The notes below the pieces were generated by a model that was not told where the DNA came from, did no database searches, and saw nothing but the letters and a program-made list of their open reading frames with translations. The position numbers and the translations under genes are program-made. From contig NZ_JASC01000003.1 of the NCBI RefSeq assembly GCF_000622365.1, positions 186,001 through 250,000 on the forward strand: DNA of 64,000 nucleotides, given 5' to 3'. Position 1 is the stretch's first letter, and each line of letters begins with the position of its first letter. Positions 37,692 through 46,158 of this stretch are shown piece by piece. This stretch comes from Sulfitobacter noctilucae (GTDB lineage Bacteria; Pseudomonadota; Alphaproteobacteria; Rhodobacterales; Rhodobacteraceae).

Positions 37692-38705
37692 TCAGCCGCC
37701 ACAGATCGCTTGCAAGCGCAGCCAGTTGGCGTCCGACATCAGCGGTTCTGTCAGTTTTCCGTTCATCGGATCGCCTTCAATCAGGTTGATCGTCGTCTCG
37801 CCGGTAATGTCGCGGGCATAGGCATAGGGCGTGCTGCGCAGGGAAGCACGTTCAAACCGCGCAATTTGCGCGGCGATGTCAGGGTCTTCAGGGGTCTTTG
37901 TGATCAGGTATTCTGCGTATGTATCGAGCGCGGCGGGAGAGACATCACCGGTTGTCAGCAGGCGGAAATTTTCGCGCAGGCCGGTGACGCGCAGCAATTC
38001 ACGCAGCGGGTCATTGCTGTCGCGTCGCGCCTGTTCGGAGACAATATATCCCGCTGCAATATCCGGTTCTTCAAAATCCTCGATCACGCTGCGGTTCAGC
38101 ACGATGATATTACCGGGCAGGTGCAGGCTGTCGCGGGGCATCGCGGGGGTAACAATGACCCGTCCAGCCCGCAGGCGTGCGGTAAGCAGCGCCAAGGCGG
38201 CCTGCCCCCCGGCATCAGTACAGGCAGGGCCCGATACACGTTCGATCCGTGTCAAAAGAGCCGCGCCCATAGCGGTGCGTTTCACTTGTGGCACGACAGT
38301 CAGCGTATGATCCAGCAATGCGCCCGGTAGCCAGAAAATCGCAAGCCAGAGCACCACAAGCGAGGAAACCAGCATACCGGCCCAGCGCAGGCGACCGGGG
38401 CGGGGGCGCGATTTTTCGATGGCTTTGCGCAGCGTTTCGATGGCCTCGATCATTTCGGCCTCGGCTTCTGCAAATTCGAGCGTTTCACCGGGGTCGCCAT
38501 CGGGATGGAATATGGCCGGGCGCGTGCCCGGATTGGCCCGCTCCACGGCCGCCAGTGACCAATGGGTGACCGGCTGGCTTTTAAGGTCGATGATCATCAG
38601 CGTCGCGTCCCCGATCGAGACGATGACCTCGCGCCGCTGCTCATCCGGGCTGGCCCGCCAGAGGGCCGTGGCCTCCAGCCGTGCATATTTGGTCAGGGCG
38701 GTCAT
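37692..38705 (-). CDS. Membrane protein with a degenerate M48-peptidase-like domain
   Basis: A 337-residue protein: an N-terminal cytosolic part (1-110), one membrane helix (about 108-130, WAGMLVSSLVVLWLAIFWLP), and a periplasmic-side domain. The segment LPGNIIVLNRSVIEDFEEPDIAAGYIVSEQ resembles the active-site region of M48 zinc peptidases, but the HExxH motif is replaced (AGYIVSE), so it is probably inactive. The resemblance is by eye and needs a profile check. I chose ATG 38705; the open frame extends to 38873 without a good start. It is translated together with the GDSL hydrolase. Confidence 0.65.
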   Translation of the reverse strand: MTALTKYARLEATALWRASPDEQRREVIVSIGDATLMIIDLKSQPVTHWSLAAVERANPGTRPAIFHPDGDPGETLEFAEAEAEMIEAIETLRKAIEKSRPRPGRLRWAGMLVSSLVVLWLAIFWLPGALLDHTLTVVPQVKRTAMGAALLTRIERVSGPACTDAGGQAALALLTARLRAGRVIVTPAMPRDSLHLPGNIIVLNRSVIEDFEEPDIAAGYIVSEQARRDSNDPLRELLRVTGLRENFRLLTTGDVSPAALDTYAEYLITKTPEDPDIAAQIARFERASLRSTPYAYARDITGETTINLIEGDPMNGKLTEPLMSDANWLRLQAICGG

Positions 38706-38795
38706 CGGGGTCTTGGTCTGCTTTCCTCTTTTCGCATACTTTAACAGCCATAGGCCCGGCGGCAATGGGCATGGGCGCAGGGAAGGAACAAGCGA

Positions 38796-39263
38796 ATGCA
38801 GATTGAACCCGCGCGCGCGGCAGATATTCCGGCTATTGCCGCACTGTGGCACGCGGGCTGGCATCAGGGTCATGCGGCGGTCGTACCAGCCGCCCTCGTG
38901 GCCTGTCGTGTACCGGAGGAATTTGCAGCCCGCAGTGCCGAACGGTTAAGCCAGACGTATGTAGCGCGGGGGGCGGATGGACTGATGGGCTTTTTCATGG
39001 TGGAGGGCGATGAGCTTTATCAGTTCTATGTCGCTGCTGCATCTCAAGGGCAGGGCGTTGCTGCCCGCATGATGGCGGCGGCCGAGACAGCTTTGGCCGG
39101 GCGGCGGGCCTGGCTGGCCTGTTCTATCGGCAATGACAGGGCAGCGGCGTTCTATGCCAAGGCCGGTTGGCTCAAAGGCCCGGTGCAGATCTATCCCACG
39201 GAGACCGCGCAGGGGACATGCGATGTTTCTGTCTGGCGGTTCGAGAAAGACTTGCGCGGCTAA
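38796..39263 (+). CDS. GNAT family N-acetyltransferase
   Basis: A 155-residue GCN5-type acetyltransferase. The acetyl-CoA pyrophosphate loop is in YQFYVAAASQGQGVAARMM, followed by CSIGNDRAAAFYAKAGW, the usual motif B. The substrate cannot be inferred. Its start lies 91 bases from the divergent membrane protein, and its stop overlaps the stop of the convergent acyl-CoA synthetase gene by four bases. Confidence 0.88.
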   Translation: MQIEPARAADIPAIAALWHAGWHQGHAAVVPAALVACRVPEEFAARSAERLSQTYVARGADGLMGFFMVEGDELYQFYVAAASQGQGVAARMMAAAETALAGRRAWLACSIGNDRAAAFYAKAGWLKGPVQIYPTETAQGTCDVSVWRFEKDLRG

Positions 39264-40882
39264 AGGTCAGCAGCCGTTTTGCGCAACTCGAACTTCTGGA
39301 TTTTCCCGGTCGAGGTTTTGGGCAACTCCTGAAACACCACGCGTTTTGGGGCCTTGAACCCGGCAAGCGTTTCACGGGCAAAGGCGATCATGGCCGCCTC
39401 GTCCCCGCTGGTGCCTGCTTTCAACTCGACAAAAGCGCAGGGAACCTCGCCCCATTTATCATCGGGTTTGGCCACCACGGCGGCAAGGTTCACATCCGGA
39501 TGGCCCATCAACACGCCCTCGACTTCGACGCTGGAGATGTTTTCCCCGCCCGAAATAATGATGTCCTTGGCGCGGTCAGCGATCTGGATGTAGCCGTCGG
39601 GATGCTGCACCGCCAGATCGCCGGAGTGGAAATAGCCGCCTGCAAACGCCTCTGCTGTGGCCTTAGGGTTCTTGAAATACCCTTTCATCACAGAATTGCC
39701 GCGGATCATGATCTCGCCCTGGGTTTTGCCATCCATCGGGGTCTGACCCATCTTGGGATCGGTGACGGTGATGTGATCCATCATCGGCATCGCCACACCC
39801 TGACGCGCTTTGACTGCGGCGCGGGCGGCTTGATCAAGCTGGTCCCAATCTTCCGGTCGCCACAGACATTCGGTGACATGGCCGTAGGTCTCGGTCAGCC
39901 CGTAGACTTGGGTCACGTTAAATCCCAGCTGTTCGATTTTGGAGAGGGTGGCGGGGGCGGGCGGCGCACCGGCGGTGAACACCTCAACGGTGTGGTCAAA
40001 GCTGCGGCGTTCGGCATCGGGGGCGTTCACGATCGTGTTCAGCACGATAGGCGCACCTCCGAAATGGGTCACCCCTTCGTCCGCAATGGCGTCATAGATA
40101 TTAGCCGCTGTAATATCGCGACAGCACACCAGCGTGCCGCCGATCAGCGGCATCATCCATGTGTGGTTCCAGCCATTGCAGTGAAACAGCGGTACGATCT
40201 GCATGAACACTGGATGCAGCACCATGCGCCAGCTGATTACCGTGCCCATCGTCATCAGGTAAGCGCCCCGATGGTGATAGACGACACCTTTGGGCCTGCC
40301 TGTGGTGCCTGAAGTGTAGTTAAGCGCAAGGCTTTCCCATTCGTCTTGCGGCATGATCCAGTCGAACGCCGCATCCGCGCCTGCCAGCACGTCTTCGTAA
40401 AGCGGATGACGGCCCTTGGCGGGCAGCTCTGGGTCCGCCACTTCGATGATCTCTGGCGGTTGCCCCTCCATCTTTGCGCAGGCGGTTTCGACCAAGTCTA
40501 CAAATTCGCTATCGACCAGTACCACCTTGGCTCCGCCGTGATCGAAGATATAGCTGACGGTGCCCACATCGAGCCGTGTGTTGATGGTGTTCAGCACCGC
40601 ACCACAGGCTGGCACGCCGAAATGCGCTTCGGCCTGCGCAGGTGTGTTCGGCAAAAGCGTCGCGACCACATCGCCGGGTTTGACGCCCATAGCGGCAAGA
40701 GCAGCGGCAAGGCGGGTGCAGCGGGCATAATAGTCGGCGTAGTTCACGCGGTGATCGCCATAGATCACGGCAGGACGATTGGCAAACACGGATGCGGCGC
40801 GGCGCAGATGCGACAGCGGGGTCAGGGGTACATGATTTGCCGCACATTTATCCAAGCCGGTTTCGTCGCTCATCCACCCCAT
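39260..40882 (-). CDS. Acyl-CoA synthetase, AMP-forming
   Basis: A 540-residue member of the ANL family. The ATP loop YTSGTTGRPKGVVYHH, the VYGLTETYG motif, SGDLAVQHPDGYIQIADR and the C-terminal PKTSTGKIQKF lysine are intact. It most resembles the medium-chain or plant-like acyl-activating enzymes (start PLTPLSHLRRAA). In roseobacters such paralogues include DmdB, which activates methylmercaptopropionate from DMSP; that is possible here but not shown. The ATG 40882 follows GGAGGAAG. Its 3' end overlaps that of the GNAT gene. Confidence 0.88.
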   Translation of the reverse strand: MGWMSDETGLDKCAANHVPLTPLSHLRRAASVFANRPAVIYGDHRVNYADYYARCTRLAAALAAMGVKPGDVVATLLPNTPAQAEAHFGVPACGAVLNTINTRLDVGTVSYIFDHGGAKVVLVDSEFVDLVETACAKMEGQPPEIIEVADPELPAKGRHPLYEDVLAGADAAFDWIMPQDEWESLALNYTSGTTGRPKGVVYHHRGAYLMTMGTVISWRMVLHPVFMQIVPLFHCNGWNHTWMMPLIGGTLVCCRDITAANIYDAIADEGVTHFGGAPIVLNTIVNAPDAERRSFDHTVEVFTAGAPPAPATLSKIEQLGFNVTQVYGLTETYGHVTECLWRPEDWDQLDQAARAAVKARQGVAMPMMDHITVTDPKMGQTPMDGKTQGEIMIRGNSVMKGYFKNPKATAEAFAGGYFHSGDLAVQHPDGYIQIADRAKDIIISGGENISSVEVEGVLMGHPDVNLAAVVAKPDDKWGEVPCAFVELKAGTSGDEAAMIAFARETLAGFKAPKRVVFQELPKTSTGKIQKFELRKTAADL

Positions 40883-40978
40883 GTCGCTTCCTCCGTCATT
40901 GCGCGTCGCTCTGGCGGTTGAGTATTGCGGCGGGATCGTGACATTGAAAGAGTGATTATCGTTTTAAAGGGCTACAGA

Positions 40979-41914
40979 GTGGACAATGACAGCATCAAAC
41001 CCGGTCTGGCCGCGGCATCTGTGCTGGCGGGGATGTTCACGCTGGGGCTGACGGATAATTTTGTTCCCTACATTTCCGAGCGCGGATCGTTGTGGCAGTT
41101 CCATTTGGTCCGCTCTGTCATGGCGTTTGTGGTTCTGGGCTGTGTTGTTCTGCTGGGCTACGGCAGTTTCCGTGCCCGCAGACCAATTGCAGTGGCAGGG
41201 CGCAGCCTGTTTCAGGCGGGTGCGATGCTGATCTATTTCGGCTGTCTGTCGGTCCTGCCCATCGGGGTTGTGGTTGCGGGGCTGTTCACGGCTCCGTTGT
41301 TTGTGGTGCTGATCACGGTGCTGGTGCAGCGCCAGCGCGTAGGGCCATTTCGCTGGGGCGCGGTTGTCGCAGGGTTCATCGGGGCGCTGATGGTGATCCG
41401 GCCCGATCCCGCAGCGCTTGATCCGGTGGCGTTTCTGCCAATCCTCGCCGGGCTTCTGTATGCCATCGGCGCTGTGGCGACCCGTACCTGGTGCGAAGGA
41501 GAAAGCACGCTGACCCTTACCGCCGGATTTTTCGGCATGCTGGGTGTCTTTGGTCTGATAGGGGTTTTTGTGGTCTCGGGCGATGCGCCAGCCGGGCATT
41601 CAGGCTTTGTGCTGCGGTCCTGGGGGCCGCTTGATGCGGCAATGCTGTTCTGGTTCGCGGTTCAGGCGGTCGGCTCGCTCATCGGCATCGCGCTAATCTT
41701 TCGCGGCTACCAGATGGGGGAGGCAAGCCGTGTCGCCGTGTTTGAATATTCGCTTCTGGTTTTTGCCAGCTTCTGGGCTTGGGTGCTGTGGGGGCAAGGC
41801 GTGCCGCCGCTCGGGCTGGCAGGCATGGGGTTGATTGCAGCGGCAGGGGCGGGGATTGCTATCCGCTCGGATCAGCCCATCGCCTCGGGCCGCATGCCAA
41901 AGGTGTCGCCGTGA
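40979..41914 (+). CDS. DMT-superfamily transporter (EamA type)
   Basis: A 311-residue inner-membrane protein with about ten hydrophobic segments and two EamA halves (for example FQAGAMLIYFGCLSVLPIGV and FEYSLLVFASFWAWVLWGQG). Family members export or import small metabolites; the substrate is unknown. I chose GTG 40979 because AAGGG lies seven bases before it; a TTG at 40925 would add 18 residues. Its last codons overlap the start of the sulfotransferase as GTGA, so the two are coupled. Confidence 0.85.
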   Translation: MDNDSIKPGLAAASVLAGMFTLGLTDNFVPYISERGSLWQFHLVRSVMAFVVLGCVVLLGYGSFRARRPIAVAGRSLFQAGAMLIYFGCLSVLPIGVVVAGLFTAPLFVVLITVLVQRQRVGPFRWGAVVAGFIGALMVIRPDPAALDPVAFLPILAGLLYAIGAVATRTWCEGESTLTLTAGFFGMLGVFGLIGVFVVSGDAPAGHSGFVLRSWGPLDAAMLFWFAVQAVGSLIGIALIFRGYQMGEASRVAVFEYSLLVFASFWAWVLWGQGVPPLGLAGMGLIAAAGAGIAIRSDQPIASGRMPKVSP

Positions 41915-42558
41915 TCATCAGCAAGGGGCGGTCCTATATCTTTGTGCACATCCCCAAGACCGGGGGCACCTCGCTGGCGCTGGCGCTGGAAGACCGTGCG
42001 ATGAAGGATGACATTATGCTGGGCGATACGCCCAAGGCACGCAATCGTCGAAATAGAGTGAAGGGCATCCAGACATCGGGGCGGTTGTGGAAACATTCCA
42101 CATTGGCAGACATTAACGGACTGGTGAGTGTGGAAGAGATCGCGCAGATGTTCACCTTTACGCTGGTGCGCAACCCGTGGGACCGGATGGTCAGCTACTA
42201 CCATTGGCTCAAGGAGCAGAGCTTTGACCATCCGGCGGTCGTGTTGGCCCGGCGTACCAGTTTTGAGGCCTTCCTGCGCGATCCGGCAATCCAGGCCGCT
42301 CAACGCAACTGGCCTGCGTCCCGCTATATGGCTGATCTCAACGGCACCGAGCGAAGTTCCAGCTACATCCGGCTCGAGCATTTCGCTCAAGACGCCGAAC
42401 CCCTGATCGCGCATCTGGGGTTCGACCTGCAACTGCCACGCGAAAACCGATCTGCCCGGTCAGAGAACTTTCGGGATTATTATTCAAGCGCGCTGCGCGA
42501 GATCGTGGCTGATTGCTGCGCCGAGGATATCGCGCGATTCGGGTACAGTTTTATCTAG
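41911..42558 (+). CDS. Sulfotransferase-family protein
   Basis: A 215-residue cytosolic-type sulfotransferase. The 5'-phosphosulfate-binding loop is IFVHIPKTGGTSLALAL, close to the N terminus, and the 3'-phosphate-binding region FTLVRNPWDRMVSYYHW follows at about 85. It should transfer sulfate from PAPS to a carbohydrate, lipid or small acceptor, which cannot be predicted. The GTG start at 41911 overlaps the transporter stop (GTGA) and follows AAAGGTG. Pairing with a DMT exporter hints at a sulfated product or its precursor being transported; that is inference. Confidence 0.87.
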   Translation: MIISKGRSYIFVHIPKTGGTSLALALEDRAMKDDIMLGDTPKARNRRNRVKGIQTSGRLWKHSTLADINGLVSVEEIAQMFTFTLVRNPWDRMVSYYHWLKEQSFDHPAVVLARRTSFEAFLRDPAIQAAQRNWPASRYMADLNGTERSSSYIRLEHFAQDAEPLIAHLGFDLQLPRENRSARSENFRDYYSSALREIVADCCAEDIARFGYSFI

Positions 42559-42754
42559 TTTCCCTTTGCGCGTGATTTGTTGCGGACACCCAATTACCCG
42601 CTGCGCCGGACCTAATTCTGTCGAAACCCGCAGAACTGTTGCCCGAAGCGATACCAATGCCCCATTTGCGCCGCTTTCACGGCCACTCTCGAACAAGAGA
42701 ATCGCTCCAATTGGTTTCAGTTAATGCAACAGCGCCCTGCCACGGCGCATCACC

Positions 42755-43447
42755 ATGGGGATGGTAGATATGTTTGGATGGAAGACAAAAACGGCCGCGA
42801 TGCCACAGCGCACAGCGGAAATGACAGGTGCCTATGATGGTGGCCTGAGCGCACAGACACACGGCCTGATGGCCGGCACCAAGCTGGCGTCCAATCTGGG
42901 CTGGCGCGCGATTGAGGCGTTGGCGGTGGGTGATGCAGTACTGACTTTCGACAACGGCATGCAGCAGATCGTCGAGATCCGCCGCCAGACTTTCTGGCTG
43001 GATGCGCCTGACACAAACCCTGCCAACTGGCCGGTGATCGTGCCCGTGGGCGCTTTGGACAACCGCGAGCCTCTGACGCTTTTGGCCGATCAAGGTGTGA
43101 TCGTGGAAAGCGATGCCGCCGCAGAGACCTTTGGCGATCCTTTCGCAATCGTGCCCGCCCATGTGCTGGACGGCGTGCGCGGCATCCACCGTGCAGCACC
43201 AGCCGAAAAGGTCGAACTGATCGCGATCTATTTCGAGAATGAAGAAGTGATCTACGCCGAAGGCGGCGCGCTGATCCACTGCCCGAAATCCACTATGACG
43301 CTGGATGCGTTCCTGAATGCCGATCCGGCGGCCTATGACGTGCTGTCCACGCAGGACGCGGCGTTTCTGGCGGAATGTCTTGCGGTCGAAGACCAGATGC
43401 TGGCCACTGGTGGCTGGGTTGACGGTCAGGCAGCGGTGCACTGCTGA
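42755..43447 (+). CDS. Hint-domain protein
   Basis: A 230-residue protein with a Hint fold: GLMAGTKLASNLGWRAIEAL opens the domain at about residue 37, followed by VGDAVLTFDNGMQQIVEI, and LIHCPKSTMTLDAF closes it. The sequence is unlike the other Hint protein (4552) apart from the fold. The start could be any of three ATGs at 42755, 42761 or 42770. A terminator follows, so the toxin unit downstream is probably transcribed separately. Hint domains occur in secreted toxins as release modules, but here no toxin domain is attached. Confidence 0.75.
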   Translation: MGMVDMFGWKTKTAAMPQRTAEMTGAYDGGLSAQTHGLMAGTKLASNLGWRAIEALAVGDAVLTFDNGMQQIVEIRRQTFWLDAPDTNPANWPVIVPVGALDNREPLTLLADQGVIVESDAAAETFGDPFAIVPAHVLDGVRGIHRAAPAEKVELIAIYFENEEVIYAEGGALIHCPKSTMTLDAFLNADPAAYDVLSTQDAAFLAECLAVEDQMLATGGWVDGQAAVHC

Positions 43448-43508
43448 TGTGATCTTTCGTGTCGCCCGGGGGCAGGGCGGCACAGCAAGCTATTCCCCAT
43501 AGTGGAGA

Positions 43509-43539
43509 GGGGTCGTGTGAGAGGCACGGCCCCTTTTTT
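43509..43539 (+). terminator. Intrinsic terminator after the second Hint gene
   Basis: GGGGTCGTG (43509-43517) pairs with CACGGCCCC (43525-43533, one wobble), then TTTTTT. It isolates the Hint gene from the toxin module. Confidence 0.85.
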
Positions 43540-43637
43540 GTGCCTCCTGCACCCCGACATGACACGTTGACGGTAGCATTTGATAGATTAAGCTGAATTC
43601 CAAAGTATTTGAACGTCTTTGACGCGAGCGGGGGTAG

Positions 43638-44078
43638 ATGGCCACTGTGACGAATGTCCGTCTTCGGCAAGCACCGCAAATGGCGCTTGAGAAACCTCAA
43701 ACCAGCCGGATCGTTCTTTCTGCGTCTCAGATGCGTTACAGCGCGCGACGTTGGCACGCGGAGAACCCCGAGTTTACCCTGAACATTCTCACGCAGATGG
43801 GCCGGTGCAAAACGCCCCAGACCCGCGAACAGGCGATGGCCTTTCACAGCGAAGCGCTTGCCGTTGGGTTCTGGTCTAAAAAGGACATCGTTCAATATGT
43901 TGTGGCCTGCCTACATGCCAAGGGAAGCATGTGCGATGTGGCGTCTTTTCGTCGGTTTATTGAGAATTATACCGAGGCCGACCAGGACATCATGCAGGCC
44001 TTTATCGACAGCCAGCCGATACACTATTGGACCTACGTTTCGGAAAAAGGGTCTGTTGCCAGAAGGGATTCGGAATGA
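43638..44078 (+). CDS. Unknown helical protein upstream of the nuclease toxin
   Basis: A 146-residue protein with a basic N terminus and a helical C-terminal half (FHSEALAVGFWSKKDIVQYV and ENYTEADQDIMQAFIDSQP). No domain is recognised with certainty. The pattern recalls small helical proteins that accompany secreted effector genes, but I cannot name a family. Its TGA overlaps the toxin ATG (ATGA), which ties the two genes together and suggests a chaperone, adaptor or loading role. The ATG follows GGGGG. A possible -35 TTGACG lies at 43567-43572. Confidence 0.7.
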   Translation: MATVTNVRLRQAPQMALEKPQTSRIVLSASQMRYSARRWHAENPEFTLNILTQMGRCKTPQTREQAMAFHSEALAVGFWSKKDIVQYVVACLHAKGSMCDVASFRRFIENYTEADQDIMQAFIDSQPIHYWTYVSEKGSVARRDSE

Positions 44079-45025
44079 GTGAATGTGAGACCGCGCTTGG
44101 GCCAGGTCTGGCCGCCTACCAGGAACTCACGGATGCGGGACGGTTTTGTGATCTTGCGGACTTCGATGACAATTTGGCCAGGATATGCCGGGGAGCGTCA
44201 GGTGAAGTGCGCAACCGGGCCTTGGCCGCCGCTGACAAACGGATGTTGTGCGCGGTATTGTGTTGTTGCAACAGAAGACCTGCTGTCAGTCAGACCAACA
44301 GAAACCAGTATCAGACGTGTGCCGACCGCACCCTTTCAGCCGCGGAGCAGTTCATGGGAAACGACAGTCGGTTCAAACCGGAGGTCAGCTATAACATGCG
44401 CACGAATCCTCCAACGCCGCTGATGGAAAGGTCAATCTTCGGGAACGATACAACAGACGCGATTGATTGGACACGAGGCGGTATTGAGCATATCAAGAAC
44501 CGGATCGGACAGGACGGGACACCCTATCAGACAGGCGATGCCCGGCGTCCTGACGTTATCATTGTCCGGGATCCCGAATCGCCGCCCGTTCAGACCAATA
44601 TAACGCGTGTCGTCGAGTTCAAATTTCCGGGCGACTCCTTCAGCGACGAACAACGTGCAAATTATCAACGAATTGGGGGCATGCCCCCGCTGGAATTGAA
44701 CGTCGAAGAATGCGATTGCGCCGATGATGATGAAACCCGGGGGCAGGTTGCGCTGGTAACTGCGGCGCAGGATGTAACAGAGAATGACCGCTCGCTGCTA
44801 TCGCGGATCGGGTGGGGGGCCCTTGGCACCGTGGCGGCAATAGGGACCGCCATTATGGCGATTGTGCCGCTTGATGGGCCTGCGGGTGAAATTGCTTTGG
44901 GCGCTGGCACTGCGGCGGCTTTCGGTCGGGCCTTCGCCGCGACTGGCTGGACACTGGCGCGCCAGCGCGCCGCTGCCACTGTGGCCACGCAAAGATGGCA
45001 GACAATCTTTGGAGGAGGTTTCTAA
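44075..45025 (+). CDS. Putative nuclease toxin with VRR-NUC domain
   Basis: A 316-residue protein. Residues about 1-100 are cysteine-rich (C4, C25, C38, C59, C63-C65, C82). Residues about 125-202 form a PD-(D/E)xK nuclease of VRR-NUC type: RRPDVIIV with D160, VVEFKFPGD with E181 and K183, then DEQRANYQRI with Q193 and Y197. Residues about 245-292 form two hydrophobic Gly/Ala-rich helices. VRR-NUC domains paired with DUF3396 proteins are known type VI secretion effectors; here the downstream gene looks like that partner. DNA is the expected target. The ATG 44075 follows AGAAGGG and overlaps the previous stop. No secretion genes are in the window. Confidence 0.75.
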   Translation: MSECETALGPGLAAYQELTDAGRFCDLADFDDNLARICRGASGEVRNRALAAADKRMLCAVLCCCNRRPAVSQTNRNQYQTCADRTLSAAEQFMGNDSRFKPEVSYNMRTNPPTPLMERSIFGNDTTDAIDWTRGGIEHIKNRIGQDGTPYQTGDARRPDVIIVRDPESPPVQTNITRVVEFKFPGDSFSDEQRANYQRIGGMPPLELNVEECDCADDDETRGQVALVTAAQDVTENDRSLLSRIGWGALGTVAAIGTAIMAIVPLDGPAGEIALGAGTAAAFGRAFAATGWTLARQRAAATVATQRWQTIFGGGF

Positions 45026-45026
45026 C

Positions 45027-46064
45027 GTGACAGACCCCGAGCTGAACCCATTTGACATCCTGAACGCCATCGAAATCCCGGTGCCCGTCGGCAAAACCAC
45101 CTACGTCGGTGGACGTGTATGCTTTGCGATGATGTTTTTTCTGTCGGCGCAGGGCGACGGTTCAATCCCCGCGCGTCTGGTGCGGGCCGAAGCGCGGGTG
45201 CGAGAGGTCTTCGGGACCGACTGCTACGATTTTTGGACCGCGCAAGAGCCGTTTCGGCCCACACCAGTCAAGACGACACCACCGCCGGACCTTGGAACTT
45301 TGCATGACGATTTTGTCGCCAATGACGCTCAAAGCAAGACCGGCGCTTTCAATTTTAAGCTTTGGACCGGGCGGCGGGATGGCAAGGCACCACCGACCCA
45401 GATGGTCAGCTATTTCTACGAGCGTGCGCATGAGCAGGAGGCCTATGCCGAATATGACATGGCCGAGACCTTTCAAGTCAATATCCCGCTGCCGACGATT
45501 GAGGAGATGAACCAGCCAAGTTTCCTCCAACAGCTTTTTGCAAGTCTGTGCGAAATCCTGCGGCCGTTATCGGCTGTGGGGGGGCTGTGCCTTGCCACGC
45601 CCTTGTCGGCGGCGGTGTTGCAAGACCGGCAGCACCTGCTTTATCCGCTGCTGAACACGCACCCCGGCCTGTTGGTCGGGCAGGCGCTGGATATGGCCGC
45701 AGGCACCAGATTCCGGATGAGTGCTGTGAACTGGCTGACAGCGGTGCATGCTGATTTGCTGGACCTTTGCGGCGGCGCGGATGAGGTCAGGGGGGCGCTG
45801 TCACTCGATGGGTTTCATACCAAAGACTTCGCAGACGGCGGGCTGCTGATACAGGCTGGCCCATCGCCGCAGGGGGGGGACACCACACAAGGCATTGGCA
45901 TCCCGCATTACGGTGAACTTGCCCGCGCTCTGGAGCCTGCCCGGTTGCAGTTCGAAGGGCGTATCCCGCATGTTCCGGCCTACGGGCCGGAGGACGTGCT
46001 TTACGCACCTGATCTGCTGGCGAAGACCCAGAATGCGTGGCTGGCGCGGTTCGACCACATGTAG
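45027..46064 (+). CDS. Putative immunity protein, DUF3396-like
   Basis: A 345-residue soluble protein. The opening KTTYVGGRVCFAMMFFLSAQ, then MVSYFYERAHEQEAYAEYDM, and a Cys-containing central LSAVGGLCLATPL fit my memory of the DUF3396 family, named as type VI immunity for VRR-NUC toxins. The GTG start at 45027 has an excellent ribosome binding site (GGAGGAGG at 45011-45018, spacing 8), as expected for an antitoxin that must be made in excess. It begins one base after the toxin stop. A strong terminator follows. Immunity is inferred from family and position. Confidence 0.72.
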   Translation: MTDPELNPFDILNAIEIPVPVGKTTYVGGRVCFAMMFFLSAQGDGSIPARLVRAEARVREVFGTDCYDFWTAQEPFRPTPVKTTPPPDLGTLHDDFVANDAQSKTGAFNFKLWTGRRDGKAPPTQMVSYFYERAHEQEAYAEYDMAETFQVNIPLPTIEEMNQPSFLQQLFASLCEILRPLSAVGGLCLATPLSAAVLQDRQHLLYPLLNTHPGLLVGQALDMAAGTRFRMSAVNWLTAVHADLLDLCGGADEVRGALSLDGFHTKDFADGGLLIQAGPSPQGGDTTQGIGIPHYGELARALEPARLQFEGRIPHVPAYGPEDVLYAPDLLAKTQNAWLARFDHM

Positions 46065-46104
46065 ATCGCCGCAACAACGGGCGCGGGGCATAGCTCTCAC
46101 AAAA

Positions 46105-46128
46105 AAAGGGGCACCGAAGTGCCCCTTT
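46105..46128. terminator. Bidirectional terminator between immunity gene and fadJ
   Basis: AAAGGGGCAC (46105-46114) pairs with GTGCCCCTTT (46119-46128) around CGAA. The A-run at 46101-46107 gives a U-run for the minus strand, so it best terminates the fatty-acid cluster. Confidence 0.85.
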
Positions 46129-46158
46129 GATCGTTCTGCAGTTGTGTCAGCGTGTTGC

